This document shows, in pieces, positions 9,560 to 20,947 of a stretch of 35,843 bases of DNA. Numbering within the stretch: position 1 is the first letter of the stretch; every line of letters begins with the position of its first letter. The notes beneath the pieces were generated by a model. That model was not told the origin of the DNA, searched no databases, and saw nothing but the letters and a program-made list of their open reading frames with translations. The position numbers and the translations under genes were made by a program. The stretch spans positions 1 through 35,843 of the forward strand of contig JAAMPI010000481.1 of assembly GCA_013054445.1 (NCBI GenBank). Direction: 5' to 3'. Source of the DNA: Cudoniella acicularis. Taxonomy: Eukaryota > Ascomycota > Leotiomycetes > Helotiales > Helotiaceae.

Positions 9560-11794
9560 ATGGCATCACCTCTATCCGAAACTGGAGACACGGCTCTCAA
9601 CTCAGCAATTCAAACCGAGACACCGCGACACATCGATTATGAAGTTACCAGCTATACCACCCAGACTTCTGCCGATAGTGACAGCGAAGGACCGCCTAGC
9701 AGCCCCTTCAATGCAAATATCCCCGACGCTGCAAATGTCGAAAATATCTCCCCCAGTAAGGTCTCACGATTAACAGCCAAAAGTCCAATCGAACATGAGC
9801 CCGCCTCACCCCTTAAGATGCTGAAAAGTCGCACGTCACCAACCTCGAATGCGCAATATCCTAGGAAGCCGTCAGATCAGACGAGGAGTCCGCGCAAGCT
9901 GTCATCTCCTGAAAAAAGATTTCCCGTCAAACCTACTATCTCACCTGAGAAGCAACCCGAGAAACAACCTGCGCCAGTGGAAAAGACCTTAGATATTGAG
10001 GATGTTTTGAGGGACAACGAAGGCCTCACGAAAGCGATTGAGATACTGGAGGATAGTGATAGTGAGAACGACGGACATATCGAGGATGACACTTTGACCA
10101 GCATGACGAATGGACCTAATTACGACGATGGGGTCAATATGGACGATACCATGGTCAGCACATTCAGTGATTTCTCTGCTGTACCTGATATGACAATGTT
10201 TGCGAAGATCAGACATAGCCCTACGAAGGTACCTGGACTTGGCCCTACTCCCAGACGAACACAAATACAGACTCCTGCCACAGCTCGACGACCTCCAGTG
10301 AATGACAGCTCGCCTTCACCAACACCCAGAGGACAAAAACATGGTAATAGCCGAGATGAAGGAAATACTACGAATCTTCTTGATTTTACAGAGCAATTCA
10401 ATAATTTCTCTGGTCGCAGTCACCAGTCCCCAATCAGACAAGCCAGACAATCCCCATCGAAGAGCGCTGCAATGTCAGATCTTTCTTGGGCTTCTACTCC
10501 TTCTATCAATCGAAATAACATGTCAAATCTTCTCGATTTTGATATTCCGCCTGCGCCTACGCCACGAAGCATGCCTTCTATTACACCAAGGGAATTGGAG
10601 AGTTTGAAATCAACTTTTCTTTCTGAAATCAGCAGTCTCAAAGCTTCTTTGAGTGGCAAAGAGGCCGAGGTGCAATCTCTTAAGACTGCTGTCGGTGATG
10701 CAGAAAAGCGAGTCGGAGAGACTATGGAAAAGGTACGGGAAGAAAGAAATATGAGAGAACAGCTTGCGGCTGAGAAGGAGGAGTGGGAGAAGCGAGGTAG
10801 AGAGATGGAGGCTGTCCTGAGGAATGTAAAAGAGGAGATTTTGCATGGAGAGCGGGAGCGTGACGATCTTGAGGGCCGTCTAGAAGAAACTGAGAGGAGG
10901 AGAGAAGCGGCGGAGGTTATGGCTCAAGAGGCCGAAAGCAAGCTCGCTGCCATGAAGACTGGAAAAGTTACTCCAGGTTCACCTTCAGCAGAAACTAAAC
11001 CTGGAGAATGTGTGTGTGGTGGTCGAGGGGTGGAAATGGCGGTGGAGAAGGTTTCTAGAGAACTTCATACGCTGTATAAGGACAAGCATGAGACAAAGGT
11101 GGCCGCTCTCAAGAAGAGTTACGAGCGCCGATGGGATAAGAAAGTCAAAGAGCTCGAGGGCGAGGTTGAATACCTGACCAAAGAGAACGAAGAGTTGAAG
11201 CTCGGACGCGACACGACAATGACCAAAGTTGATCCCAAGAATCCTCTTGAAGCCACGGAAGATCTGGAGAAGGCAGCTGCCAGAGATGCGAAGGCAAAAG
11301 AACTAGAAGCCGAACTCGAAGGTTTAAATGAAGTCGTCAAGAGTGTCAAACTGGACAATTCCGAGCTTCGAAAACTACTGGATGAAGAAAGGGTTGAGAA
11401 GAGCAAATTAGTAGCTGCAGTGGATGAAATGATTCCTCTGGTAGCAGCGTTCGATGATATGCTCGCTGAGATGAATTCAGCCCCTGCAAGCCAAACACCA
11501 AGCCGAACACCTTCCAAGGCTCCTCAACCGCATCCTCAACCATCAACGGTAGAGAATCTCCGAGGAAGCATATCACGCGCATCTGGTCTGCGGGCACCCA
11601 CTAGCGTCTCAAACCACACGTCGGGAGAAAGTCGTATCGGCCGAGGAGGTTTTGGCATGCCTGCCGCCCCAAGTCATGAGAGGACCCGAAGTGGAAGTTC
11701 CCAGGGTATGAGACCTGGTAGCGGGTTAGGATACCGAAGTGGAATTATGAGCTCTATTGAGAAGATGGGATCTCATAAGGGGAGAGGCGAGTAA
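9560..11794 (+). CDS. cut12: Spindle pole body-associated protein, Cut12/SnaD-like coiled-coil protein
   Basis: A single exon of 744 aa. I start at the ATG at 9560 (MASPLSETGD), because the frame upstream opens only with GTG. The N-terminal third is Ser/Pro-rich and disordered, with many SP and TP sites (SPSK, SPRK, SPEK), as expected of a CDK substrate. A conserved acidic stretch at about 141-222 contains DIEDVLRDNEGLTKAIEIL and TMVSTFSDFSAVPDMTMF. Long coiled coils follow at about 342-470 and 487-630; the second begins near SRELHTLYKDKHETKVAALK, which I recall as typical of fungal Cut12 proteins. The C-terminus is basic and Ser/Gly-rich. In fission yeast Cut12 anchors and regulates the spindle pole body and mitotic entry; the same role here is by homology. 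Assignment is from memory of motifs, so another SPB coiled-coil protein remains possible. Confidence 0.8.
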   Translation: MASPLSETGDTALNSAIQTETPRHIDYEVTSYTTQTSADSDSEGPPSSPFNANIPDAANVENISPSKVSRLTAKSPIEHEPASPLKMLKSRTSPTSNAQYPRKPSDQTRSPRKLSSPEKRFPVKPTISPEKQPEKQPAPVEKTLDIEDVLRDNEGLTKAIEILEDSDSENDGHIEDDTLTSMTNGPNYDDGVNMDDTMVSTFSDFSAVPDMTMFAKIRHSPTKVPGLGPTPRRTQIQTPATARRPPVNDSSPSPTPRGQKHGNSRDEGNTTNLLDFTEQFNNFSGRSHQSPIRQARQSPSKSAAMSDLSWASTPSINRNNMSNLLDFDIPPAPTPRSMPSITPRELESLKSTFLSEISSLKASLSGKEAEVQSLKTAVGDAEKRVGETMEKVREERNMREQLAAEKEEWEKRGREMEAVLRNVKEEILHGERERDDLEGRLEETERRREAAEVMAQEAESKLAAMKTGKVTPGSPSAETKPGECVCGGRGVEMAVEKVSRELHTLYKDKHETKVAALKKSYERRWDKKVKELEGEVEYLTKENEELKLGRDTTMTKVDPKNPLEATEDLEKAAARDAKAKELEAELEGLNEVVKSVKLDNSELRKLLDEERVEKSKLVAAVDEMIPLVAAFDDMLAEMNSAPASQTPSRTPSKAPQPHPQPSTVENLRGSISRASGLRAPTSVSNHTSGESRIGRGGFGMPAAPSHERTRSGSSQGMRPGSGLGYRSGIMSSIEKMGSHKGRGE

Positions 11795-13293
11795 GGTACA
11801 TAGTGCTGTGAATTTTAGCGTTCTCCTAATGACGGTGGCTCAAGTTGTTGTTTTCTTTTTGGTTTTTGGAGGCGTCACATGGCTGATGTAGGTTGGCGTG
11901 GACTACCTTTGTATAGCGACCGTTGAGGTAAATGTTTGGAGAGGCTTAGTCTGGCAATAGATTCGTTGGCGACTCCTCAAATTGGTTCTTATTTATGCTG
12001 TGATTATTGAGCATGACTTAAAGTCCGTGAAACACCAACTTTAAAGTGTGGGTTCCCTCCAGTTTTTAGGTAACACAAAAGTTGGTTACCGAATTAAGAG
12101 CCAACTCTTTTTCGTATTACGTGGACCGTGGAATTGGGTCCCCTTCGTATGTGCTCCATTTGTGATTAATGATTACAGCCCTTCTCTCTTGGTGATCAAT
12201 ACACCACTGTACATCCTTTAGAATCAAGCCCGAAAATTGAAGATCGGAGACATCAAGGCATAAAGAATTCACACTTGCCAACTTTCCGTTCCACAACTAT
12301 CCCAGAGATGAAGATGCGTTTGTGAATCGTGGGCGGTGTTCTAATGTATGTTGGCTATATGTAGAGAGAAAAAGGGGAAGGACGGGAATATTTTTAAGAT
12401 GTTAGCAAAGGTTGTTGCTTAATATTAAGGGGAGGGAGCTCGTCCTCTGGATTTGGGTTGGGAAACCTTAAAGAAACGAGCATGAGATGTGTGTACGTTT
12501 GGGAAGCTCTCTGCACTTTCGTTGTCCTTAAAAATGAAATTTTGATGATGGGGTAAAACCCGAGCATAGGAAAGTAGGATGAGGATAAAATACCAGTCAC
12601 TTTCGCTTTTCCAGGTTTATTTTGTGAATGTAAGTTTTAAAGGAGTGGCAGCGGTCTTTTTTCACTCCTGGGTTTTTTAGAGTGAAGTTTTCATTTACTT
12701 AACTATTTGTATTCGAGGAAGCACTGAAATATCTCTAGATATTTAGCAACTAAACGTGGATAAATAAGAAATTATAGACTGGTACTATGGAACTATTTGG
12801 CTTCTGAGGTTTTTCCTGTTAAATCTTCATGCCAACTACATACAGTTAGTTACCTCTTAACTCGAAAATTTATCTTTGCACTCACATGAGATATATATTT
12901 TGCACGAGAAATTCAAAAGAACCTCAATCAGGAAAGACACTCACGCCATAAAAAGTATTTCCCCGAACTAATCATAAGAAATCCCAGAGAAACACTCATA
13001 GTAGGGGAGACTCTCACACGAGAGGAATAATTTTTAGTAGGAATTTAGCAAAAGTACTCGCGCGAGGAAAGGTATTTACACGACAAATCAAGGGAAAGCC
13101 CTCCTACTTAGTAGGAGAGACACTCACAGCAGGAGTACCATCTCCAAGAGAAATCTAGGAAAATTGCTCACAGTAAGACATATTTAACGCGAGAAGAAAG
13201 ACTTCCAAGGTTGAACCCGATTTTCAAAGCTTTGAATAGTTAGGGGTACCGTCATGCTTTTCAACAATTGGTATCAATAAACCCCAAACACCT
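11795..13293. other. AT-rich convergent intergenic region
   Basis: This 1.5-kb gap lies between the 3' ends of the Cut12 gene (+) and the quinone oxidoreductase (-). I see no coding gene. It becomes AT-rich after about 12600 and contains a diverged tandem repeat at 12878-13203. Both gene 3' UTRs and terminators should lie here, but I cannot place poly(A) sites with confidence. Confidence 0.5.
12878..13203. repeat. Strongly diverged tandem repeat, units of about 45-65 bp
   Basis: The phrase (C/G)ACTCAC followed by a GAG(G/A) element, an A/T-rich TATTT segment and CGAGAAATC-like bases recurs about six to eight times (starts near 12883, 12941, 12994, 13012, 13051, 13124 and 13156). The units are too diverged to be recent. 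They resemble no mobile element I know. Confidence 0.55.
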
Positions 13294-14408
13294 CTAACCA
13301 ATTGTACAGATAATTTTCCCCTTGCTAGTATTTTTCTCCATCAGCTGATGCGCCTCCACAATATTCTCCCACGGCAACACCTGATCCACATAAATCTTAA
13401 ACGTCCCATTCTCAAACTGAGCCAAGTACTCTTCCAACTTATCTCTCAACCGTCCCTGATACTCCTCATCTCTACTTCTCAGACTGCTCCCCTCAAACCT
13501 CAGTCGCTTCCACACAAATGCCCCAATATCAACACCAGCTGGCAATTTGGTCCCGCTCAGCGCGGCAAGTGCAACGATGTGGCCATCTCGAGCAGCAACG
13601 TCGAGATTGCCTTGAAAGTAGTTTTGCCCAACAAAATCGATGACGATATCGACGCCCTTGTTATCTGTCGCCTTGAGGATTTCTTTGGCCCAGTCTTGCG
13701 TCTTGTAGTTGAAACCTGCTGTGGCCCCTAGTTCTTTGACGCAAAAATCTATTTTTTCTTGGGACCCGGCAGTTACGTAGATAGCTGATGCGCCGCCTAC
13801 TTTGGAGAGTTGGATTCCGGCAATGGAGACCGAAGAGGCGCCCGCGTGCCAGAGAATAGATTTTCCTTTTGTAAACTCGCCCACCAAGTACATTGCTTGA
13901 GTAGCTGTTATCCATGTCTGCATTATTCTGTTAGCATTTTTATTTTGCCAAGCAGACGGCAAAAAATACCTCAGGAACGCCAGCGGCTTCTTCCCAGCTC
14001 AAATGCTCGGGCTTGTGCAGTAACATCTTCGTGTTAACAGCAATATACTCCGCATACGCCCCTCCATAAGCCAGGCCAAAAACTGCATCCCCTTTCTTGA
14101 ATCCGCTCCCTTCGCCACCTAGCTCCTCAATTGTTCCGCTGAATTCAACACCGAGAGTCTTGGGAGCTTGAGGTGGAACAGGGTAGTGGCCTTCTCGTTG
14201 CACTAAGTCCATGCGGTTTAGGCCGAAGGCTTTAATGCGGACCAGAGCTTGGGTCGAAGTAGGAACCGGCTTAGGAATAGAAGATGAGATGAAGAGAGAG
14301 GTGGCCGGACCAACAGAGTCTTTGATGTCTGTGAGAGTCGTTAGAAGATATAGTGGTTTGAGCTGGAGCAAGTAATAACACACCAACTGCTCTCATTGTG
14401 TTGGACAT
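13294..14408 (-). CDS. NAD(P)H:quinone oxidoreductase, zeta-crystallin/PIG3 type (MDR superfamily)
   Basis: Three exons on the minus strand, 14408-14384, 14328-13970 and 13917-13294, give 335 aa, a usual length for this family. Exon 1 supplies only MSNTMRAV plus one base; joining it to exon 2 restores the typical start MRAVDIK. Both introns are about 52-55 nt, with donors GTGTGT and GTATTT. Family landmarks: FGLNRMDLVQREGHYP (substrate-side fold), GVEFSGTIEELG, YGGAYAEYIAV, WEEAAGVPETWITATQA, and the NADPH-binding segment GASSVSIAGIQL followed by LGATAGFNYK. No zinc ligands are present, as expected for zinc-free quinone reductases. The enzyme reduces quinones or alpha,beta-unsaturated carbonyls with NADPH; the true substrate cannot be read from sequence. 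It ends convergently with the Cut12 gene. Confidence 0.92.
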
Positions 14409-15233
14409 CTTTGCGATGGTTCAGTGGTGTCTCGGCTGGTCCAATTGATTAAGCTGCACTTAAAGATTGAAGAAGCGTTGTTGTGTGATCTAGAATTAAA
14501 AAGGTTGTTGATGACGGGACTTTAAAGATGACGACAGCGGGGTAACAATGTATGTGGCTGACAAAGAGTTCAGGGGGTTGGTGGGGGTAATTGAGCCGGC
14601 AAACGAAACCTAAAATGAAGTTCAAAGTGAGTTGGGAACTTGAGTTATGAAGTGCCTCAATTTGTTGGAGAGGCCTCGAAAGCACTGGCTTTATACTCGT
14701 GTCAAGTGCTTTGAAATCGTGCTGACATCTAAAGGTCACAAATAAGTTGCATACCCATAGGAACCCGATACTGTAGTAAGATACTTTCCCTCAGTCTCGC
14801 TAATCGTATCGAGGGTATCGAGCAGTTGCATAGAGGAGGGGTGCTTGTAGGCCGTTGAGTGGTTGAACAACGCGGGAAAGATCCGGAAAGCCTTACAAGA
14901 GTGCAAGAGCCCTGTAGTAGTGTGAGTGGAGAGAAGACAAAGATCCCGACCCCTCACTCCCGCAACACAATGTAGCCAATTAGCTCTGCATCCACCCCTC
15001 CCCTATACAAAAAAGCGAGACAGAGAGAATAATATCATATTCCTACAGTACCCTAAAGTACTAGCATTCTTGTCAGTGTTGACAAATGCAGGATTTTTCA
15101 TATAAACAACAATGCACATTTGAAGAATTTCTTCGGGGCTAGCTAGTCTCTATATTGCAATAAAGCCCACCAGCCTTTTGATAGAGTCCTCAACGCCCGC
15201 AAATGCAACCTACGAACCCAAATCCGATCGATT
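14409..15233. other. Intergenic region upstream of the quinone oxidoreductase
   Basis: This holds the promoter of the quinone oxidoreductase and the 3' region of eIF3i, both on the minus strand. Minus-strand frames at 14449-14739 and 14736-14957 have no family-like content. No gene is supported. Confidence 0.5.
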
Positions 15234-16464
15234 TTAAAGTTGTGCTGCCACTCTTGCTTGCCTCTCAACTTCATAGGTGAAGTCGAAGTATCCCTTGTCA
15301 AATTGATGCACACGAACGTAACCATCCTCACCACCACTTGCGTATCCCTTGCCTTGGGGATCGACCGCAACTGTGTTAAGTGGACCAAAGTGGCCTCTGA
15401 CTCTGCCGATCTCATCTTCGAAAATCTTGTGGTAAAATCGGGCTTCAAATTTTCCTTGACGAGCCGAGGTTGTGGTGACATCCATGGCAGCTTGGCCACC
15501 TCCGAGGATGACAAAGTCCTTCTTGGGAGTGATTGAGGCGCTGTTCAAGGGTGTATCTGAAACGTATGTCTTCATCACCTCCAAATCCCGTGCGTTAATG
15601 AGCTGGAAGAATAAAACTTTAGTAAGTTGTTAGAAAGAGCAGGAAATTATTGTCTACCTTTGAGGTCTTGTCTTTTGATGCAGTAATGAAATAAGTCCGA
15701 TCTGGAGACCATTGAAGATCTGTAATCAGTCCTCCATCCTCGTGAACTTGGGAATTGTCCAGTTGCTCTCCGGTCTGTGTATATTGTCAATCACATAACC
15801 ACCCAAAAATGGTCAAACCAGGAATACCTTTGCATCATATTGTGACACGCTTCCGTCCTCGTGACCTGCAATAATGTATTTTGACAAGTAACTCCATCCG
15901 GCAACGGTAGCCTTGCTCTCCTCGCAGGTAATTTTTAGAGAATATTCATCTTCCTGCTCGCCCTCTACGTCTCGGTTGATGTTATAAACAACGATCGTGC
16001 CCAGAAAGCCCATACGTTTTTCCGTAACCGCCAATAATTGCGAGCCATCTTCCGAAAACTCAACTCTCTTTACAGCGGTATCGAAGTCCCAGACCTTTAG
16101 ACATTTTCCCGTCCTGATATCCCATAATCGAACGGTATTATCTGCAGCGCCACTGGCGATCATGGTGCTGGTTGGGTCGACATCTACTGTCCACAAAGCT
16201 CCCTGGTGGCCATGGTACGTTCCCAGGCGCTCTCCGTTGTGTGCGAACCAGGCGCATATGTGCTGATCCTTGGCTGTTGAGAAGATGATATCGCCATCTC
16301 TATTGTACCTATAGGAGAGTCAGTCTAGCTATTGCGCCCTATGCTCATGGCAATATGCGCACTTGATTTGGGTCAATGCCCGCTCCTGTATTCTTTGTTA
16401 GAAGAGACGCAGCCCCGAGGACGATGGAGATGCTTACATGTCCTTGCAACAGGATGGGTCTCAT
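15234..16464 (-). CDS. TIF34: Eukaryotic translation initiation factor 3 subunit I (WD40 protein)
   Basis: Five exons on the minus strand, 16464-16438, 16385-16363, 16308-15828, 15774-15658 and 15602-15234, give 338 aa, the normal length for eIF3i. The first two exons are tiny (27 and 23 nt), encoding MRPILLQGH and then ERALTQIK, the hallmark start of this family. Introns are about 52-55 nt. The rest forms seven WD40 repeats, including [20 protein letters not shown] with [17 protein letters not shown], and ends in the usual repeat [20 protein letters not shown] with a short tail. eIF3i is a scaffold subunit of eIF3, bound to eIF3b and eIF3g, and acts in 43S complex assembly and scanning in the cytosol. 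It shares a divergent promoter of about 0.6 kb with C1-THF synthase. Confidence 0.97.
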
Positions 16465-17076
16465 GTTTGCAGTTCTGATGTCCTTGCAATCAGAAAAAGA
16501 TTAAAGGCTGCGAGATGCGGGGAGTTTGTAGGATTTTTAAAAGTGGCGGCTCGAAAGTTCGCGGGTCCCTGCCAGAATCATGAATATGCGATAGTGCGGG
16601 AAGCAGCCAATCACAGGCCCTGTACCATGCTGCTGCAAAAAGAGGCCGCTAACAAAAGTGCGTGGGAGAACAGCCATTTCCACCAGGTGAAGTGGGACGG
16701 CAATTGGACCTACGCAGCCGTTGAGTCATGGAAATGCCCAATTTGCGACGTCTTCGCAATGTGTCTGCATCATAACTTCTGTGTTCGTCTTGGATCGTGA
16801 CTCTTCCTCGTTGGAGTCATTATTTCGACTCATCTAATTGTTTTAATCGTTGCGACGACAGCGCCGTCTGATTCCCAGATCCCAGTTGGCCTGCGCCTCA
16901 CTCTGGTTGGTCTTAGCAAGTGGGCAGTCCGTAGGCAATAGGTATCGTGTCTGCGATTCGCAGAGGCCCCATTCGCCATGTTGGCAGGAGCACGAGCTCA
17001 GCACTGCAGAGCGTGCAAGTGCAAGTGCAACAGAAGAGTCCCCTCTCGTGGTGGCCCATCGCACTCGCACTCGCAC
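16465..17076. promoter_or_regulatory. Bidirectional promoter between eIF3i and C1-THF synthase
   Basis: Divergent genes leave about 0.6 kb between start codons. It contains CCAAT at 16607-16611, a full TGAGTCA at 16722-16728, TGACTC at 16798-16803, GAGTCA at 16814-16819 (TGACTC on the minus strand) and GACGTC at 16747-16752. TGA(C/G)TCA is the Gcn4/CPC-1 site and TGACTC is also the core of yeast Bas1 sites, which are known to act on one-carbon and purine genes. Use of these sites here is inference. Confidence 0.55.
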
Positions 17077-20000
17077 ATGCTCCAGAGCCTCTCAGTCTCT
17101 CGACCACCGACTTCTCTCTTCGCTCTAAGAGCGGTTGATTTGCCTCGGTCACCGTCTGTTCGGAGTTCTTTAACTTCTTTCAGATATTTGCATAGAGTCT
17201 CAGCCTCGTCCGAAGCGGCTGCCAAGTTAGAAAAATCGCGGGGTCGAATTTTATACCGACCGCCAGTTTTTACCCCCACCTCCGTTTGTGCTAACGCTTC
17301 ATCCTCACCGTCTCTATTCCTCTCCCACCAGCTGCCTCGACACTTCTCGAGCACTTCCTCTGCAATGCCGGCCACCAAGATTGATGGCACTGCCATTGCA
17401 AAGAGCATTCGCGAGAAACTGCATTCAGAAATCCTCAATGCACAAAAGATCAATCCTAGATATAAGCCCTCTCTGAAAATCATCCAAGGTATGATGGTTT
17501 TTCTCCTGGCTGGATAATAGCAACTAACGTTGTTTTTCATAGTTGGCGACCGATCCGACTCAAGTATGTACTCACAGTCGTAATTCATTTTGCGGTAACT
17601 GATGAAGTAGCAACCTATGTGCGCATGAAACTCAAAGCTGCTCATGAGGTCAGAACCCTTTTCACATGTTCGTACAGTTCCCTGACTCTGTTCTAGGCAA
17701 GCATCGACTGCGAACTTATCCAGTTTCCCGAAACCGTCACGGAAGCCGAGCTTCTCGAGCATATAACAAGCCTCAATTACGATCCTTCTGTTCACGGAAT
17801 TCTTGTCCAATTGCCACTCCCCAAAACGATTTCTGAGTACACAATCACTTCAGCTGTTGCAGATGAGAAGGATGTCGATGGCTTTGGTACCAACAATATC
17901 GGAGAATTGGCGAAGCGTGGCGGGCACCCTCTCTTCACACCATGTACACCTAAAGGTGTAATGGTTTTGCTTCAAGAAAGTGGTGTTGACCTCAAGGGTA
18001 AAAACGCAGTGGTCCTTGGCCGCAGTGATATTGTGGGAAGCCCTGTCAGCTATCTCCTTAAGAACGCCGATGCCACGGTAACTGTATGCCATTCGCGGAC
18101 TGTTGGACTAGAGAATTTTCTCAAGAATGCAGATGTGGTCGTGGCAGCAATTGGACAGGCGAACTTTGTTAAAGGGGAATGGTTGAAACCTGGAGCTGTT
18201 GTGATTGATGTTGGAACGAACTTTATTCCTGATGCGACCAAGAAATCTGGCCAACGACTTGTTGGTGATGTTGATTTCGCATCAGCATCTGAAGTTGCAT
18301 CTCAAATCACCCCTGTTCCAGGTGGGGTTGGGCCAATGACTGTAGCTATGCTACTTCAGAATGTGGTCGATTCTGCAGCGATATATATTGAGCGACAAAA
18401 GGCCAGAGCCATCCTCCCACTGCCGCTGAAACTCCAGAGTCCCGTTCCTTCGGATATTGCTATATCTAGGGCACAACGCCCTAAGCAGATCACCCGCGTT
18501 GCGAAGGAGGTCGGTATTGCAGGCCATGAGCTCGAACCATATGGTGCCTATAAGGGAAAGGTGGATTTAAGTCTGCTGAAACGTCTGGAACATCGTCGAA
18601 ATGGTCGATATGTTGTAGTCACTGGGATCACCCCAACCCCACTCGGAGAGGGCAAATCTACAACGACCATGGGCATTACACAAGCTATAGGGGCTCATCT
18701 CAATCGCATTGCATTTGCAAATGTTCGCCAGCCCAGTCAAGGCCCAACATTTGGTATCAAGGGAGGTGCTGCGGGAGGTGGTTATAGCCAAGTCATTCCT
18801 ATGGATGAATTTAACCTTCATCTTACTGGTGATATTCACGCCATCACTGCGGCTAACAATCTTCTGGCTGCCGCCATTGAGACCAGGATGTTTCATGAGA
18901 ATACCCAAAAAGATGCCGCACTCTACAAGCGCCTTGTACCTGCCAAGAAGGGCAAGCGCAAGTTTCAACCCATCATGTTTCGACGATTGAAGAAGCTTGG
19001 TATCACGAAAACTGACCCGAATGAACTCACAGAGGATGAGATCCACAGGTTTGCAAGATTGGACATTGATCCATCTACCATTACGTGGAGACGAGTCTTG
19101 GATGTTAACGATCGTCATCTTAGAGGCATTACCGTTGGCACGGCATCAACAGAAAAGGGCCAGATCCGAGAAACGGGCTTTGACATTTCCGTAGCCAGCG
19201 AGTGTATGGCCATTCTTGCTCTTAGTAATGATCTTAATGACATGAGAGAAAGGCTAGGCAGAATGGTCATTGGCTCATCCAGGAATGGTGACCCAGTTAC
19301 TTGCGACGATCTAGGCGCAGGTGGTGCTCTCACTGCATTAATGAAGGATGCCATCAAGCCAAATCTAATGCAAACATTGGAAGGTACACCTGTGTTTGTT
19401 CATGCTGGGCCTTTCGCCAATATCAGTATCGGTGCCAGCTCAGTGCTGGCTGATAAGCTTGCTCTCAAGCTTGCTGGTACCGAGACCGACGAAAACCACA
19501 ACGAGAAGGTTGGATTTGTCATCACAGAAGCTGGATTTGATTTTACGATGGGCGGAGAACGTTTCTTCAATATCAAGTGTCGATCATCTGGCCTTGTGCC
19601 AGATGTCGTCGTGATTGTGGCTACTGTTCGTGCTTTGAAAGTTCATGGAGGTGGGCCTCCTATTGCTCCAGGCGCGGCACTGGACAAAGTCTACCGCGAG
19701 GAAAATGTGGAAATCCTTCGAAAGGGTTGTGTTAACCTTAAGAAACACATTTCTAATGCCAGACATTATGGTGTGCCAGTTGTTGTAGCAATCAACAAGT
19801 TCGAAACCGACACTGCCGCCGAAATCGAAGTCATCCGAGAGGAGGCTATTGCCGCAGGTGCTGAAGATGCCATCCCAGCAAATCACTGGGCCGAAGGCGG
19901 GAAGGGTGCCGTTGACCTTGCGAAGGGTGTAATTGCCGCAAGCGAGAAGGAGAAGAATTTCAAGCTTCTTTATAGCTTAGAAGGAGATGTCCAGACACGC

Positions 20001-20382
20001 ATTGAGGCTATTGGAAAACAGATGTATGGAGCCGAAAAGGTGGAATTCAGCGAGGTTGCTCAAAAGAAGGTGGATACGTACACGAAGCAAGGCTTCGGAA
20101 ACCTGCCTATTTGCATCGCCAAAACTCAGTATTCGCTCTCTCATGACCCAGATCTTAAGGGTGCTCCAACAGGCTTTACTGTTCCAATCAGAGATGTACG
20201 ATTAGCTGCCGGTGCGGGATATCTGTATGTCTTGATTCTATCACCGCCGAAGTCTATACTAACCTTTTTACAGATATGCACTAGCAGCAGACATTCAAAC
20301 CATTCCAGGTTTACCCACTGCTCCAGGTTACCTAAATGTGGATGTTGATACAGAGACTGGCGAGATTGACGGCCTCTTTTAG
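17077..20382 (+). CDS. MIS1: C1-tetrahydrofolate synthase, trifunctional, probably mitochondrial with an internal cytosolic start
   Basis: Five exons, 17077-17488, 17543-17563, 17611-17648, 17697-20224 and 20274-20382, give 1035 aa from the ATG at 17077, or 939 aa from the in-frame ATG at 17365 ([12 protein letters not shown]), where homology begins. The 96-residue extension is rich in Arg and Ser, poor in acidic residues and ends in [11 protein letters not shown], a typical mitochondrial presequence. The N-terminal dehydrogenase/cyclohydrolase shows YVRMK (active-site Tyr/Lys), VQLPLP and DVDGF. The formyl-THF synthetase part has the nucleotide-binding [15 protein letters not shown], then [19 protein letters not shown] and the C-terminal [14 protein letters not shown]. 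It interconverts methylene-, methenyl- and 10-formyl-THF with ATP and NADP for purines, methionine and formyl-Met-tRNA. The very small exons 2 and 3 (21 and 38 nt) are supported by SDSTTYVRMK continuity. A third in-frame ATG at 16978 gives an odd Cys/His-rich start that I think is leader. Confidence 0.95.
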
Positions 20383-20947
20383 ATATACTGGCCTTGCTCA
20401 AACTACAGTTAGACATGTTTCATCGAGGAGATCTCAAGGTTTCAAAATATTCAACAGAATTTGAGGGGTTCAACGGGAGTAACATTCAACGTGTAGGGAT
20501 GCATCTTCAACAGCGGCGTTACAGAAATGAGGTCTTGGTTCACATTCATAGAGATATCCCCCCTGATCAACCTAGGGTGTTCAAAATTAATGAAATGGGA
20601 TGTTCAAGTTCATAGAGTCGCATCCCTCCGTGGCATAAGTGATTAACCAAACCTAATTCATACATTCCTGTTGATCATGGGACTTGACCCCCTACATTAG
20701 TATTACGACAGCTCGCTAAACCCCATTGTCTTGTAACAGTTCTAAGAATAAAGATGAGTTTACAGTAAGATATTACTCAAAAGAACAGACTATAAAATAA
20801 TTAATACTATCTTGCTTCTTAGTTACTTGGCTAGTTTTTCAAACTTGCAGTTCATTGATTTGAAGTGTTTACCCAACTCACAATTGAAAAGGCCCATTGC
20901 AAGCATACCACAGCACACCAACCCCAACTCCAATCCACAAAACTCCC
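20383..20947. other. Convergent intergenic region
   Basis: This lies between the 3' ends of C1-THF synthase (+) and the SDR pseudogene (-). No gene is seen; a 73-codon plus frame at 20394-20615 starts with CTG and lies in the likely 3' UTR. Confidence 0.5.

Noticed and set aside
16978..17076. Longest in-frame start of C1-THF synthase
   Set aside because: The added residues are a Cys/His/Arg-rich stretch unlike a targeting peptide and look like translated leader; the ATG at 17077 or 17365 is preferred.
20394..20615. 73-codon frame after C1-THF synthase
   Set aside because: It opens with a non-ATG codon, directly follows the stop codon and is most likely 3' UTR.
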